A DNA stretch of 64,000 nt from Parachryseolinea silvisoli. GTDB lineage: Bacteria > Bacteroidota > Bacteroidia > Cytophagales > Cyclobacteriaceae. The position numbers and the translations under genes were made by a program. Positions 1-8,436 of this stretch are shown here, in pieces (positions within the stretch are counted from its first letter, which is position 1; every line of letters begins with the position of its first letter). The DNA is taken from the NCBI RefSeq assembly GCF_021190955.1, contig NZ_JAIOAO010000002.1, forward strand, positions 992,001-1,056,000. The letters are read 5' to 3'. The notes below the pieces were generated by a model that was not told the DNA's origin, did not search any database, and worked only from the letters and a program-made list of their open reading frames with translations.

Positions 1-716
1 ATATAGGGGGCCTGGCAAAAAATGCCCTGGCCCGGTTGACGGATGATGCACCTGAAGGAAGCGCGCATGACGATGGCGAACGGGATATTGCTAAAGAGAA
101 GCTTCATGATAAGCGGTTGAAAGTCGTACTGGATGAATTGGTGTCGTCTGGTAGCAATACCGTCGTTGACCTGGGATGTGGCGAAGGCAAGCTGCTGAAG
201 ATGCTGCTACGGGAAAAGCAGTTCAAAAAAATTCTCGGTGTTGATGTTTCGTATCGTACGTTGGAAAAAGCGGCCCGCCGTCTTGTCTTTGATGAGATGC
301 CACCGAAGCAAAAGGAGCGGATTGAGATCATGCAAGGGGCGCTTACCTATCGCGACAAGCGATTGGTGGGCTTTGATGCTGCCGCTATTGTGGAGGTTAT
401 CGAACACCTGGACCTGAATCGCTTGAAAGCCTTTGAACGCGTTGTCTTCGAGTTTGCAAAACCTGGGACAGTGGTGTTAACAACACCCAACCGCGAGTAC
501 AACGAACTTTTTGAAACGATGGAGGCGGGAACCATGCGACACACGGACCACCGGTTTGAATGGACAAGAGTCGAATTTGAAACCTGGGCGACAGACGTTG
601 CGAAGAGAAACAACTATAGTGTATCGTTTAAGCCGGTTGGCGATGTCCATGAACGGGTTGGCGCTCCCACACAGATGGCAATTTTTAAAAGAAAAGTTGA
701 TGGAAACGAGGAGTAA
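1..716 (+). CDS. hen1: 3' terminal RNA ribose 2'-O-methyltransferase Hen1, 5'-truncated by window edge
   Basis: C-terminal methyltransferase part of bacterial Hen1, which 2'-O-methylates the 3' end at a repaired RNA break so that the same cut cannot recur. The frame is open from base 3, so the N-terminal part lies outside the window. Visible motifs are the SAM-binding DLGCGEG, the metal-binding set in VEVIEHL (the Glu-x-x-Glu-His pattern of Hen1) and a second His-rich stretch RHTDHRFEWTR. The stop overlaps the start of the next gene, a bacterial polynucleotide kinase-phosphatase, by 17 bases. This overlap and gene order are the hallmark of the Pnkp/Hen1 RNA-repair operon, so the assignment is firm despite truncation. 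Confidence 0.93.
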   Translation, partial: IGGLAKNALARLTDDAPEGSAHDDGERDIAKEKLHDKRLKVVLDELVSSGSNTVVDLGCGEGKLLKMLLREKQFKKILGVDVSYRTLEKAARRLVFDEMPPKQKERIEIMQGALTYRDKRLVGFDAAAIVEVIEHLDLNRLKAFERVVFEFAKPGTVVLTTPNREYNELFETMEAGTMRHTDHRFEWTRVEFETWATDVAKRNNYSVSFKPVGDVHERVGAPTQMAIFKRKVDGNEE

Positions 717-3291
717 AGAATTAAAGATACCAGAGCTTTCACTGGTGATGCTGATTGGCGTTAGCGGTTCGGGGAAGTCTACCTTTGCGAAGAAACATTT
801 TAAAGAGACGGAGATCGCGTCTTCGGATCGTTGCCGTGCGATCGTATCGGATGACGAAAATAAACAGGAAGCAACCGATGATGCCTTTGCGTTATTGCAT
901 TATATCGCAGCCAGGCGATTAAAGAATGGTTTGCTGACGGTTGTGGATGCTATCAATGTTCAGCCCGAGTCGCGGGCATCTTTGGTTCGCCTGGCGCGTG
1001 AATACCATTGTATCCCTGTCGCTATTGTGCTAGACGTGCCGGAACGAGTATGTGAAGCACGAAATGCTCAGCGTCCTGATCGCAATTTTGGTGGACACGT
1101 TCTCTATCAGCAACGGTCGCAGCTGAAGCGGTCGCTGCGGAAATTGAAAGATGAAGGGTTTCGTCATATACATGTATTAAAGTCGACAGACGAGATTGAA
1201 GCGATTTCGCACATTGCACGTGAAAAGCTGTATAACGACAGGAAGGAACTTGGCGGGCCGTTTGATATCATCGGCGACATCCATGGATGTTTTGATGAAC
1301 TGATGGAACTGTTGACCAAACTTGGCTACGCCGTTGTGCGTGTGGCGGTACAGCACCGGAACTTTGGCTTTCAGGTTATTCCACCTGCGGGGAGGACAGT
1401 GGTTTTCCTGGGCGACCTCGTGGACCGCGGACCCAAGTCGCCGGATGTATTGCGACTAGTCATGAGCATGGTACATGCTGGTACTGCATTTTGTGTGCCC
1501 GGGAACCACGATATTAAATTGCATAAGTATCTTCAGGGAAAGAACGTACAAGTACAGCACGGCCTGGAGAAAACGGTTGAGCAGCTTGCGCAGGAAGACG
1601 ATGGTTTTCGCAGTGATGTCAAAGAGTTTTTATATGACCTGGTAAGCCATTATGTATTTGATCGTGGCAGACTGGTCGTTGCGCATGCCGGATTAAAAGA
1701 AGAAATGCAGGGGCGGGGAAGTGGCGTCGTGCGCACATTCTGTCTGTACGGGGAGACTACTGGTGAGATCGATGAGTTTGGTCTGCCTGTCCGGTATAAC
1801 TGGGCTCTGGAGTACCGTGGCAAAGCTATGGTTGTATATGGACACACGCCAGTGCCAGAGGCCCAGTGGCTCAACCGGACCATCGACATTGACACGGGAT
1901 GTGTTTTTGGAGGTAAGCTTACGGCCCTGCGGTATCCGGAAGAAGAACTTGTTTCGGTACAAGCCAAACAAGTATACGAGACGCCCGTCCGGCCAATCGA
2001 CTTTGAGCTCCACCAGCAGATGCTGACCCACCAGCAATCGCACGACGACGTGTTGGATATTGAGGATGTCACGGGCAAGCGCATCATTGCCACACGCCTT
2101 CGAAACAACGTAACGGTAAAGGAGGAGAACTCCATTGCCGCGTTGGAGGTCATGAGCCGGTTTGCCATCAATCCAAAGTGGTTGATCTATCTACCACCCA
2201 CAATGTCGCCTTCCGAAGCCAGTGAGCTGGAAGCTTATCTGGAACATCCCGTGGAGGCCCTGCAATATTTCCGCAGTCAGGGAATTGAAAAGGTGATCTG
2301 TGAAGAGAAACATATGGGTTCGCGGGCGGTGTTGATTGTAGGCAAAGACGAAGAGGCCATCCGAAGCCGGTTTGGCGTCGAGCACGAAGGCATCGGCGTG
2401 TGTTATACCCGCACGGGTCGGAATTTCTTTAATGACCCACGTCTTGAGAAAGAATTTTTGCTGCGGGTGAACCAGGCGCTTACAACGTCCGGATTTTGGG
2501 ACACGCTGAATACCGACTGGGTTTGTCTCGATGCTGAGTTAATGCCGTGGTCGGTAAAAGCGCAGGCGCTGCTAAAGGATCAGTATGCTGCAGTAGGGAC
2601 TGCCGCAACGGCTTCGCTGCGGAACGTCGTAGATGTTTTGGGTCAAACAGCGTCCCGGAACATAGACGGTATTGAGCAACTGTTGTCGAGGTTTCAACAG
2701 AAGCAAGATTTGATTGACGACTACAAAACGTCGTACCACCAGTATTGTTGGCCGGTAAACGCGGTAGACGATCTGACGCTGGCGCCGTTTCATATACTGG
2801 CGACGGAGGGTGCTGTGCATACAGACAAGAGTCATGCCTGGCACATGAATACCATTCAGGTGATCTGCGATGCCGACCCTGCGTTGTTTTTGGCAACTAC
2901 GCACAAGATCATCGACGTGTTTGATGATGGGCAGGTAGACGAGGTGGTTCACTGGTGGACCAATCTTACCGGACAAGGTGGCGAAGGAATGGTGATCAAG
3001 CCGTACGATTTCGTTGCCATTGGCAGGAAGGGTTTGGTACAGCCGGCGATCAAGTGCAGGGGCAAAGAATATTTGCGCATTATATACGGCCCTGAATATA
3101 CCGAGGCGGAAAACCTGGACCGGTTAAGGAACCGGAATCTTTCGTTTAAGCGATCCCTGGCGTTGCGTGAGTTCGCCCTGGGTGTAGAGGCGCTGGAGCG
3201 GTTTGTACGTAAAGATCCACTGCGAAAGGTGCACGAGTGTGTGTTTGCTGTTTTGGCGTTGGAAAGTGAGGAGGTAGATCCCAGATTGTAA
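700..3291 (+). CDS. pnkp: Polynucleotide kinase-phosphatase-ligase of the Pnkp/Hen1 RNA repair system
   Basis: 863-residue three-domain RNA-repair enzyme. The N-terminal P-loop kinase carries GVSGSGKS at residues 20-27 and phosphorylates 5'-OH ends. The central metallophosphoesterase has GDIHGC near residue 192, then GDLVDRGP, GNHD and GHTP, and removes 2',3'-cyclic phosphate. The C-terminal nucleotidyltransferase/ligase has the adenylation lysine in EKHMGSR at K537. Length matches the family (about 850-870). ATG 700 is chosen because any in-frame extension upstream lies wholly inside hen1, and the short overlap implies translational coupling. In known systems the ligase module needs Hen1 as partner for full sealing, so the pair acts as one complex on cleaved tRNA or other RNA. 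A strong terminator follows. Confidence 0.95.
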   Translation: METRSKELKIPELSLVMLIGVSGSGKSTFAKKHFKETEIASSDRCRAIVSDDENKQEATDDAFALLHYIAARRLKNGLLTVVDAINVQPESRASLVRLAREYHCIPVAIVLDVPERVCEARNAQRPDRNFGGHVLYQQRSQLKRSLRKLKDEGFRHIHVLKSTDEIEAISHIAREKLYNDRKELGGPFDIIGDIHGCFDELMELLTKLGYAVVRVAVQHRNFGFQVIPPAGRTVVFLGDLVDRGPKSPDVLRLVMSMVHAGTAFCVPGNHDIKLHKYLQGKNVQVQHGLEKTVEQLAQEDDGFRSDVKEFLYDLVSHYVFDRGRLVVAHAGLKEEMQGRGSGVVRTFCLYGETTGEIDEFGLPVRYNWALEYRGKAMVVYGHTPVPEAQWLNRTIDIDTGCVFGGKLTALRYPEEELVSVQAKQVYETPVRPIDFELHQQMLTHQQSHDDVLDIEDVTGKRIIATRLRNNVTVKEENSIAALEVMSRFAINPKWLIYLPPTMSPSEASELEAYLEHPVEALQYFRSQGIEKVICEEKHMGSRAVLIVGKDEEAIRSRFGVEHEGIGVCYTRTGRNFFNDPRLEKEFLLRVNQALTTSGFWDTLNTDWVCLDAELMPWSVKAQALLKDQYAAVGTAATASLRNVVDVLGQTASRNIDGIEQLLSRFQQKQDLIDDYKTSYHQYCWPVNAVDDLTLAPFHILATEGAVHTDKSHAWHMNTIQVICDADPALFLATTHKIIDVFDDGQVDEVVHWWTNLTGQGGEGMVIKPYDFVAIGRKGLVQPAIKCRGKEYLRIIYGPEYTEAENLDRLRNRNLSFKRSLALREFALGVEALERFVRKDPLRKVHECVFAVLALESEEVDPRL

Positions 3292-3296
3292 AAAGT

Positions 3297-3332
3297 AGAG
3301 CCCTGGCAAACGTTTACAGGGCTCTCTTTTTT
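3297..3332 (+). terminator. Rho-independent terminator of hen1-pnkp
   Basis: Perfect 9-bp stem AGAGCCCTG (3297-3305) / CAGGGCTCT (3317-3325) with an 11-nt loop, then a run of six T. It starts 5 bases after the pnkp stop and ends the RNA-repair operon. Confidence 0.92.
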
Positions 3333-3341
3333 AGAAAATTC

Positions 3342-3371
3342 TTGTGTGCGACAATTAACGCTGTACTTTTG
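3342..3371 (+). promoter_or_regulatory. Bacteroidota-type promoter of the HAD gene
   Basis: TTG (3342-3344), 19-nt spacer, then TACTTTTG (3364-3371). This fits the -33/-7 consensus of the Bacteroidota primary sigma factor exactly (TTG-N19-TAnnTTTG). The expected start of transcription is about 3376-3378, only 2-4 nt before the ATG at 3380, so the message may be almost leaderless. Confidence 0.8.
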
Positions 3372-3379
3372 CGGCCGAC

Positions 3380-4024
3380 ATGAGTAATACACTGAAAAAT
3401 CAATACGACAGTATAATCTTCGACCTCGACGGAACGCTGTGGGACAGTACCGCGAACGTGGCGCTGGCCTGGCAGGATGCCGTGAACAAGGTCGACTACC
3501 TGAAGATAGATATGACACAGGAGTTAGTGCGATCGATCACCGGCATGACATACGATGCCATCTTCGATAAACTCTTTCCAGATTTGAATGACACGCAGCG
3601 CGCCGAAGTAAAGGCACAGTGTGGTGAGAGCGAGCTGCGAATCTTGCACGCCAAAGGTGGTGACCTTTACCCACAGCTGGAAGAAACATTAAAAGATCTG
3701 AGCGCACGCTATAAACTATACATTGTAAGCAACTGTCAGTGCGGTTACATCGAGTTGTTTTTGGACTTGAACAACCTCCATCAATACTTTTTGGGGCATC
3801 AATGCTATGGAACGAAAAGCCGTCCCAAAGCCGACAATATTGTTGACGTTGTAACCGATCACGGCTTAAAAAGATCGGTGTATGTCGGCGATACGATGGG
3901 CGACTACAACGCCGCTACGCAAGCCGGTGTGCCCTTTATTTTTGCCAACTACGGGTTTGGCAAAGTTCCAGACGGCATGGTGGCGACGATCAGCAGCATT
4001 TCAGAAATGAAGACCTTGTTATAA
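3380..4024 (+). CDS. HAD-superfamily hydrolase, phosphoglycolate-phosphatase-like
   Basis: 214-residue HAD phosphatase of subfamily IA. Motif I is FDLDGTLWDS with the nucleophile and acid pair at D15 and D17; motif II is the VSN of YIVSNCQCGY; motif III is the Lys in GTKSRPKAD; motif IV is YVGDTMGDYNAA. A helical cap sits between motifs I and II, as in Gph and beta-phosphoglucomutase relatives. It is a cytosolic enzyme with its own near-consensus promoter immediately upstream, so it is probably monocistronic. The physiological substrate cannot be read from the sequence; phosphoglycolate or a sugar phosphate is typical. Confidence 0.88.
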   Translation: MSNTLKNQYDSIIFDLDGTLWDSTANVALAWQDAVNKVDYLKIDMTQELVRSITGMTYDAIFDKLFPDLNDTQRAEVKAQCGESELRILHAKGGDLYPQLEETLKDLSARYKLYIVSNCQCGYIELFLDLNNLHQYFLGHQCYGTKSRPKADNIVDVVTDHGLKRSVYVGDTMGDYNAATQAGVPFIFANYGFGKVPDGMVATISSISEMKTLL

Positions 4025-4115
4025 GTCCGCCTGATCGATATGAATTATGGAAGGTAATTCATTGCTGTCTTCGATATGAAGCGTACTAAGAAGAAGCATC
4101 ATTGACAGGGCGCTC

Positions 4116-4358
4116 TTAGCTATTGTTTTCCGGCAATGCGTTGAAAGCATTCCGCTTATCGTTCATCCATGCGTCTGCCGCTTCTGACGATGTCATGGCT
4201 TTTCGCATTTCATTCATGGCTTCGATGTGTGCGACATCGCCTTGCTGGACTCTTTCGCGGGCATGTTTGCTCACCATCATGGCGATCTCGTCAAAGCTAC
4301 TGGCGCTAAAGGTCTGGTCGCAGGCGCCGCCTAATTGTTTGCAGGTCATTGTCTTCAT
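4116..4358 (-). CDS. Small DUF1059-like protein
   Basis: 80-residue cytosolic protein beginning MKTMTCKQLGGACDQTF. The opening Met-Thr-Cys-x-x-Leu-Gly-Gly-x-Cys pattern and the later KHA..HIEAMNEM segment resemble the DUF1059 family of small predicted metal- or redox-linked proteins; the function is unknown. I place the start at the internal ATG (4358), because the 21 residues an earlier ATG would add (to 4421) do not look like the family. It converges with the HAD gene and sits alone on its strand. Confidence 0.7.
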   Translation of the reverse strand: MKTMTCKQLGGACDQTFSASSFDEIAMMVSKHARERVQQGDVAHIEAMNEMRKAMTSSEAADAWMNDKRNAFNALPENNS

Positions 4359-4985
4359 AAGGTGACATTTAATGCCTGTAAGATCGAATATTTTGTCGGA
4401 TTCACCATCGCACGTTGGCAATAAGGCGATGCGCTATACCTCGTCGAGTAGGCTAAGGAATATGTGGTCATTGAAATGTCAGGCTTCTTTTTTGTGGGCA
4501 AAGAATGACCGCGTGCGCGCATACGGAGTCACGTCTTTCGCAATGTATGTGTCAGTGAGACATTTATAGGGTTCGATTTAGCAATTCTATCAGGAGAATA
4601 TTATCCTAACGGAGAAATTTCCTGGGAGAGCGTGGTATATATAACAAGTTAAATATCCGGCCTTGGTACTCAGCATATACGTTCAGAGCTCAGCCTGTCG
4701 GTTTGTGCGATCTCTTCGTTGCGGATTCATGCAACGCATCACTACTATAGATGGCGAATCTTGCAGCTGGATAGAGAAATATGTCAAAACGAACGGTCTT
4801 ATTACAAGGCCAGGCGCCGAATATTATTTTCCCGATGCACTGGAAACGCTGTAGAAAGCAATTGTTCCCGAAAAACACGCATCAATACGCGAAATCCTTG
4901 CTGACAGTAGATTATGGCATTTCGTCGAGGTGTGTAAACGTTGGACGCACAATAGCTTTGCTGCCAACAAAAACATATTCTAACC
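4359..4985. other. Gene-poor intergenic stretch
   Basis: About 630 bases with no convincing gene. One frame on + (about 4520-4650) reads through GEYYPNGEISWE before a stop, which could be a remnant of a MORN/YwqK-like gene, but no start or longer homologous-looking body is visible. The last 35 bases hold the promoter of the next gene. Confidence 0.4.
4953..4960 (+). promoter_or_regulatory. -7 box for outer-membrane barrel gene
   Basis: TAGCTTTG matches TAnnTTTG exactly and lies 25 nt before the start codon at 4986. No good TTG element is present at the expected distance upstream, so the promoter may be weak or need help. Confidence 0.5.
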
Positions 4986-5573
4986 ATGAAAAAAATTTTT
5001 ACAATCTTGATGTTCTGCTTTTTTGCTGCAGTTGCTGTTCAAGCACAGGACTACAAAAAATTCAGAGTAGGCGTTGGTGGCGGTTACGCTAGCCCCAGCG
5101 GCGAAGGTGCTAAGGGCGGCGTGCTCTTTTACCTCGAACCTGGCTACCGTGTGTCGGACGATCTGATCGTAGGTCTTCGCATGGAGTGGGCATTGATGGC
5201 CCGTGGCTATTCTGAGTCTCTTGGTAGCGACGAAGCAGATTTTGACATCGCTTCTGCCAGCTCATACACCGTAAACGGTCAGTACTACTTCAAAAAAGGT
5301 GGCTTTCGTCCTTTCGTGGGCCTGGGCTTGGGTATCTATAAATATTCCGCTGTTGAGTTTGATGGCGATGATGATGAGTCTGTAGAACTGACAGGTTCTG
5401 ACGGAAGCAAATTCGGTTTCTACCCACGCGTAGGTTTTGACGCTGGCCACTTCACACTTTCTATCGACTACAACATTGTTGGCGCAACGAAAGTCGATGG
5501 CATCGAAGGTGACTTCAAAAACAGCTACCTGGGCATCCGTGTCGGTGGCTTCTTCGGCGGTGGAGCAAAATAA
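4986..5573 (+). CDS. Outer-membrane beta-barrel protein
   Basis: 195 residues with a clear Sec signal peptide (MKKIFTILMFCFFAAVAVQA, cleaved before QDYKKF). The mature part alternates polar and hydrophobic residues with many Gly and aromatic positions, and its last strand ends in a glycine-rich tail, typical of a small 8-stranded barrel of the OmpA/OmpX-like 'outer membrane protein beta-barrel' group. An acidic loop (DGDDDES) lies near residue 125. The substrate or role is unknown. A strong terminator follows, so it is a single-gene unit, which fits an abundant envelope protein. Confidence 0.82.
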   Translation: MKKIFTILMFCFFAAVAVQAQDYKKFRVGVGGGYASPSGEGAKGGVLFYLEPGYRVSDDLIVGLRMEWALMARGYSESLGSDEADFDIASASSYTVNGQYYFKKGGFRPFVGLGLGIYKYSAVEFDGDDDESVELTGSDGSKFGFYPRVGFDAGHFTLSIDYNIVGATKVDGIEGDFKNSYLGIRVGGFFGGGAK

Positions 5574-5614
5574 TTTCCGCTGTCCATAAAATTAAAGAAT
5601 AGAGTTTGGAAGAG

Positions 5615-5641
5615 AGGCTGTCGCAAGGCAGCCTTTTTTTT
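5615..5641 (+). terminator. Rho-independent terminator after barrel gene
   Basis: Stem AGGCTG (5615-5620) / CAGCCT (5629-5634) with an 8-nt loop followed by a run of eight T (5634-5641). Confidence 0.88.
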
Positions 5642-5797
5642 GTGCACGAGGTAATTTCAATTGGATAAATCGGAAGTTGTGCCGGGTATATAGCCATGCA
5701 GCGATCATTTGCAATTCTCGCTGAGAATAAGGACATTAAGTCGCGAATAGCCATCACTCGGTAGACGGGGATGGCTATCTTTATTATTCCACTACAA

Positions 5798-7291
5798 ATG
5801 AATATGTTGATCAGAAAATCTATCGCGCCTTTATCGTTGTTTTTTCTGGCGCTGGTGACTACTGCTTATCCCGCAATACCGCGCCAAAATGCCAAAACAG
5901 TTATTATCGCGGGTAAAGTAATTTCGCCGAAAGCGAACTCATCTATCGCGCTATTTATTAACCGGGTCGGGTTTGGGCAGGAGGAGCTCAAGGCTTCCGT
6001 CGATGTCGCCGGAAACTTTATGTTTAAATTCGAGGCGTATGTGCCTACCGATGCCTGGGTAGCTTATCAAACGAACTTCCTGATTTTATTTCATCCCGGT
6101 GATAGTATTTACCTGGAATTCGATGGTACCACGAGTGACCGTACTGCTGCTTTGAAGAGTGCAAAATTTAGCGGTGATGCGGCCGCGAGCAATAAAGGCG
6201 TAGCCTTGTTTCAGCAGGCATATGCTGAAAATCCTGTTTCTTGGTATAACTATGAAAAACATACAATCAGAATAAAGAATTCTACGCCATCGCAGTTTGT
6301 TCAATACTGTGATTCGCTAAAGAACGAGATACTTAATTTCTACGCCGCTTTTGTTAAAAAGCAAGGGCTTAATCAGGAAGCTGCCCGTTGGTCAAAGCTT
6401 TATGCAGGTAATCGATACTATCATGATCTTACATATTTCCCGGGTGACCATCGAGCTGCCCTGGTGCTGAAAGAATCTGAATGGGATGTCCCCTTAAAGT
6501 ATTATGACTATCTGCAGACTTATGATGATGTAAAACTAGCGCTTGTCAGTGGAGATGCTATTAGTAATTATATCAACCACTACGCATATACGTATATACG
6601 CGGGCATTCGTCGGCTGACGCTGCCGCCTTAAAAAGATCGCTAACAAAAGGGCAACAAGATTCTATAAAGCTTCGGAGCATTGTGCGATACTCTAAAGAC
6701 CCCTTAATCAAGGAAATCGCCCTTTGTTATTTTCTAAACGGTTGGCTGGAGCAGTCGGCGCTTGGAACATTCGAGAAAAATCGGAGCCTGATCGATGCGA
6801 ACCTTACGCAACCATTCTTGCGTGAACCCTTATTTAAAAAGTATGCACTGAAGAAGAAGGAGGTGGAAGGTCTGCCGGCACCCGCCGTGGAGCGGTTGGT
6901 GAGTGGTGTTTCTTTTGTCGACAGTGTTATTCAACAGAACAGAGGGAAAGTGATCTATATTGATATCTGGGCTACGTGGTGCGGCCCTTGCCGACAGGAA
7001 TTTCCGTACGCCAGAAAGCTGGAGGATGCTTTCGGCGACAACGTCGTGTTTTTATACCTGTGCCTGGAGTCCAGTGAGGATGCGTATCAGAACCTGCTTA
7101 AGAAGTATGCACACAAAGGAATTCACAAGTTTTTAGATGAAGAGCAGAGCAAAATACTACGGGCGAAATATAAAGTCCAGGGTGTCCCCCACTACATGTT
7201 GATCGACAAAGATGGGCACATCGTTACCATGGACCATTCTATCAAGCCCAGTGCTGATGAGACACCGGCGGCCATACGTGGCTTATTGTAA
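5798..7291 (+). CDS. TlpA-like thioredoxin-domain protein, exported
   Basis: About 497 residues. An N-terminal hydrophobic export segment (LSLFFLALVTTAY) is followed by a roughly 330-residue region of the kind found N-terminal to TlpA/AhpC domains in Bacteroidota (first part resembling DUF4369). The C-terminal thioredoxin fold has WATWCGPC with cysteines at about residues 395 and 398 and the cis-proline stretch VQGVPHYML. It is expected to act in the periplasm as a thiol-disulfide reductant, for example in cytochrome maturation or envelope redox stress. ATG 5798 (or 5804) is preferred over 5771 because it gives a shorter basic signal n-region. No operon partner is visible. Confidence 0.8.
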   Translation: MNMLIRKSIAPLSLFFLALVTTAYPAIPRQNAKTVIIAGKVISPKANSSIALFINRVGFGQEELKASVDVAGNFMFKFEAYVPTDAWVAYQTNFLILFHPGDSIYLEFDGTTSDRTAALKSAKFSGDAAASNKGVALFQQAYAENPVSWYNYEKHTIRIKNSTPSQFVQYCDSLKNEILNFYAAFVKKQGLNQEAARWSKLYAGNRYYHDLTYFPGDHRAALVLKESEWDVPLKYYDYLQTYDDVKLALVSGDAISNYINHYAYTYIRGHSSADAAALKRSLTKGQQDSIKLRSIVRYSKDPLIKEIALCYFLNGWLEQSALGTFEKNRSLIDANLTQPFLREPLFKKYALKKKEVEGLPAPAVERLVSGVSFVDSVIQQNRGKVIYIDIWATWCGPCRQEFPYARKLEDAFGDNVVFLYLCLESSEDAYQNLLKKYAHKGIHKFLDEEQSKILRAKYKVQGVPHYMLIDKDGHIVTMDHSIKPSADETPAAIRGLL

Positions 7292-7419
7292 ATAAGAATC
7301 AAGCCGGAAGGTGGCGGCAACCATGCTGTAATGGTGCGGAATTCGGCGATTTTTGCATGTATCAGGCTGGAACAGAGGCTCCCCTGTAATTATGAGTAGG
7401 ATTAAAACTTTTTTTCGGT

Positions 7420-7427
7420 TACCTTTG
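7420..7427 (+). promoter_or_regulatory. -7 box upstream of duplicated leader, copy A
   Basis: TACCTTTG followed by CA, identical to the box that precedes leader copy B on the other strand. No TTG is found at the -33 distance. Confidence 0.6.
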
Positions 7428-7432
7428 CAGAA

Positions 7433-7575
7433 ATCAATTGCGGATACCCAATTCTCAGATCGTTTTCCATTTGGCGCGGTCTTTAATTCTCTCCTCAGTT
7501 AATTCGGGAAATAGTCTTTGTTTGTACTGCCTAATCCGCACGACTGGCTTGTTTTCTTTTAGATTTGTTTAACGC
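7433..7575 (+). promoter_or_regulatory. Conserved leader RNA, copy A (RRM locus)
   Basis: This stretch matches the 5' leader of the rhlE gene on the opposite strand (10862-11006). Shared blocks in the same order are TCAATTGyGGATA (7434-7446), CGGTCnnTAATTCTCTCC (7477-7494), TTAATnC-GG, a GGCTT/T-rich tract, and a GATTTGTTTAACGC-like end (7562-7575). The spacing from the second block to the end is 98 nt in both copies. It is probably a structured 5' UTR controlling the RNA-chaperone genes, perhaps with temperature or by RRM autoregulation. Confidence 0.65.
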
Positions 7576-7702
7576 AATGTGCTGAATACACAGTCATGCA
7601 GGAGACACGTCAAAACAAAAGATAACGTCAAAATTTCGTGTGGAAGGTCGGGATTCATTGCTGATTGCAAGTCAAAGAGCAAAGATCTAAGACATAATTC
7701 TC

Positions 7703-7966
7703 ATGAATATTCACCTGAACAAGCCGTACAGCATTAATACGGACAAATTAAAGCGTTATCAGGCCCATTATCAGATATCGGCCACTGAGATGCTTATTGT
7801 TCCGCAGCGGGCCATGGGTGAAGAGTCGGCCTGTGATGTACGATGGGAAGACATTGATGGAGCACGGCATGTAATGCACAATGTTATGTTCCGAAATGAA
7901 AATCTTGTGGCGTTAGATTTTCTGCTTTATGATAATTTGTATAAGTTGTGGAAGCACTACTACTAG
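7703..7966 (+). CDS. Small hypothetical protein
   Basis: 87 residues, beginning MNIHLNKPYSINTDKL and ending in aromatic-rich LYKLWKHYY. No signal peptide, membrane segment or recognisable motif. It lies between leader copy A and an RRM gene on the same strand, 76 bases before the latter, so the two may be co-transcribed from the promoter at 7420. Function unknown; the ordinary amino-acid composition and clean start make it more likely real than not. Confidence 0.55.
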   Translation: MNIHLNKPYSINTDKLKRYQAHYQISATEMLIVPQRAMGEESACDVRWEDIDGARHVMHNVMFRNENLVALDFLLYDNLYKLWKHYY

Positions 7967-8042
7967 TACCGAATTTAGATGACGGTAGTCGTGGCATACT
8001 TTTTAACGAGAAATATTTTTAACATTCGAAATATTTAAAACA

Positions 8043-8393
8043 ATGAACATTTATGTAGCAAACATCCCTTTCAAAGCCTCGGAAGGCGAGTTGAAAGAAT
8101 TATTTGAAGAGTACGGTGACGTGACCTCTGCAAAAATCATTTTAGATAAGGAAACACAGCGGAGCCGTGGTTTCGGCTTTATCGAAATGCCTGACGACGC
8201 TGCGGCGCAGCAAGCAATAACAAGCCTTAACGGCTTTAGCTTTCTTGGAAAAGAACTGAGCGTTAACGAGGCACGGCCGAAAAGTGACAATCCACGCGGC
8301 GGTGGCGGCGGCTACGGTGGTGGCGGCGGCAGACGCGGTGGTGGCGGTGGCTACGGCGGCGGTGGTGGCGGTGGCTACAATAAAGGCTGGTAA
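8043..8393 (+). CDS. Glycine-rich RRM RNA-binding protein
   Basis: 116 residues. A single RRM fold occupies residues 1-80, with RNP2 IYVANI (3-8) and RNP1 RGFGFIEM (about 41-48). The tail is nearly all glycine with Arg and Tyr (GGGYGGGGG repeats), the architecture of bacterial and plant cold-induced glycine-rich RNA-binding proteins. It is expected to be an RNA chaperone in the cytosol. A second, tail-less RRM protein and a DEAD-box helicase lie 1-3 kb away on the other strand, and both loci share a leader sequence. Confidence 0.93.
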   Translation: MNIYVANIPFKASEGELKELFEEYGDVTSAKIILDKETQRSRGFGFIEMPDDAAAQQAITSLNGFSFLGKELSVNEARPKSDNPRGGGGGYGGGGGRRGGGGGYGGGGGGGYNKGW

Positions 8394-8404
8394 GCATTTT
8401 AAAG

Positions 8405-8431
8405 AGGCCCTTCGTAAAAGGGCCTTTTTTT
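8405..8431 (+). terminator. Rho-independent terminator after RRM gene
   Basis: Stem AGGCCCTT (8405-8412) / AAGGGCCT (8418-8425) with a 5-nt loop and a run of seven T. It stands between convergent genes; the T-run favours the + strand. Confidence 0.9.
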
Positions 8432-8436
8432 ATCTT

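Larger units (their letters stand above)
7292..7702. other. Long upstream region with promoter and leader
   Basis: 411 bases without a gene. It contains a -7 box TACCTTTG at 7420-7427 and a conserved leader (7433-7575) described separately. A second -7-like TAGATTTG lies at 7560-7567, inside the leader. Confidence 0.6.

Noticed and set aside
511-699. N-terminal extension of pnkp into hen1
   Set aside because: The extension lies inside hen1 in another frame and has no similarity to the family; ATG 700 gives the normal length.
1650-2171. Minus-strand frames antisense to pnkp
   Set aside because: The overlapping pnkp domains are fully conserved; the antisense products look random.
4560-4640. 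GGGTTCGATT resembling a tRNA T-loop
   Set aside because: No acceptor or anticodon stem can be formed around it.
4372-5092. Several short + frames before the outer-membrane barrel gene
   Set aside because: They overlap each other and the barrel signal peptide, and none has gene-like composition; only a possible MORN-like remnant is noted.
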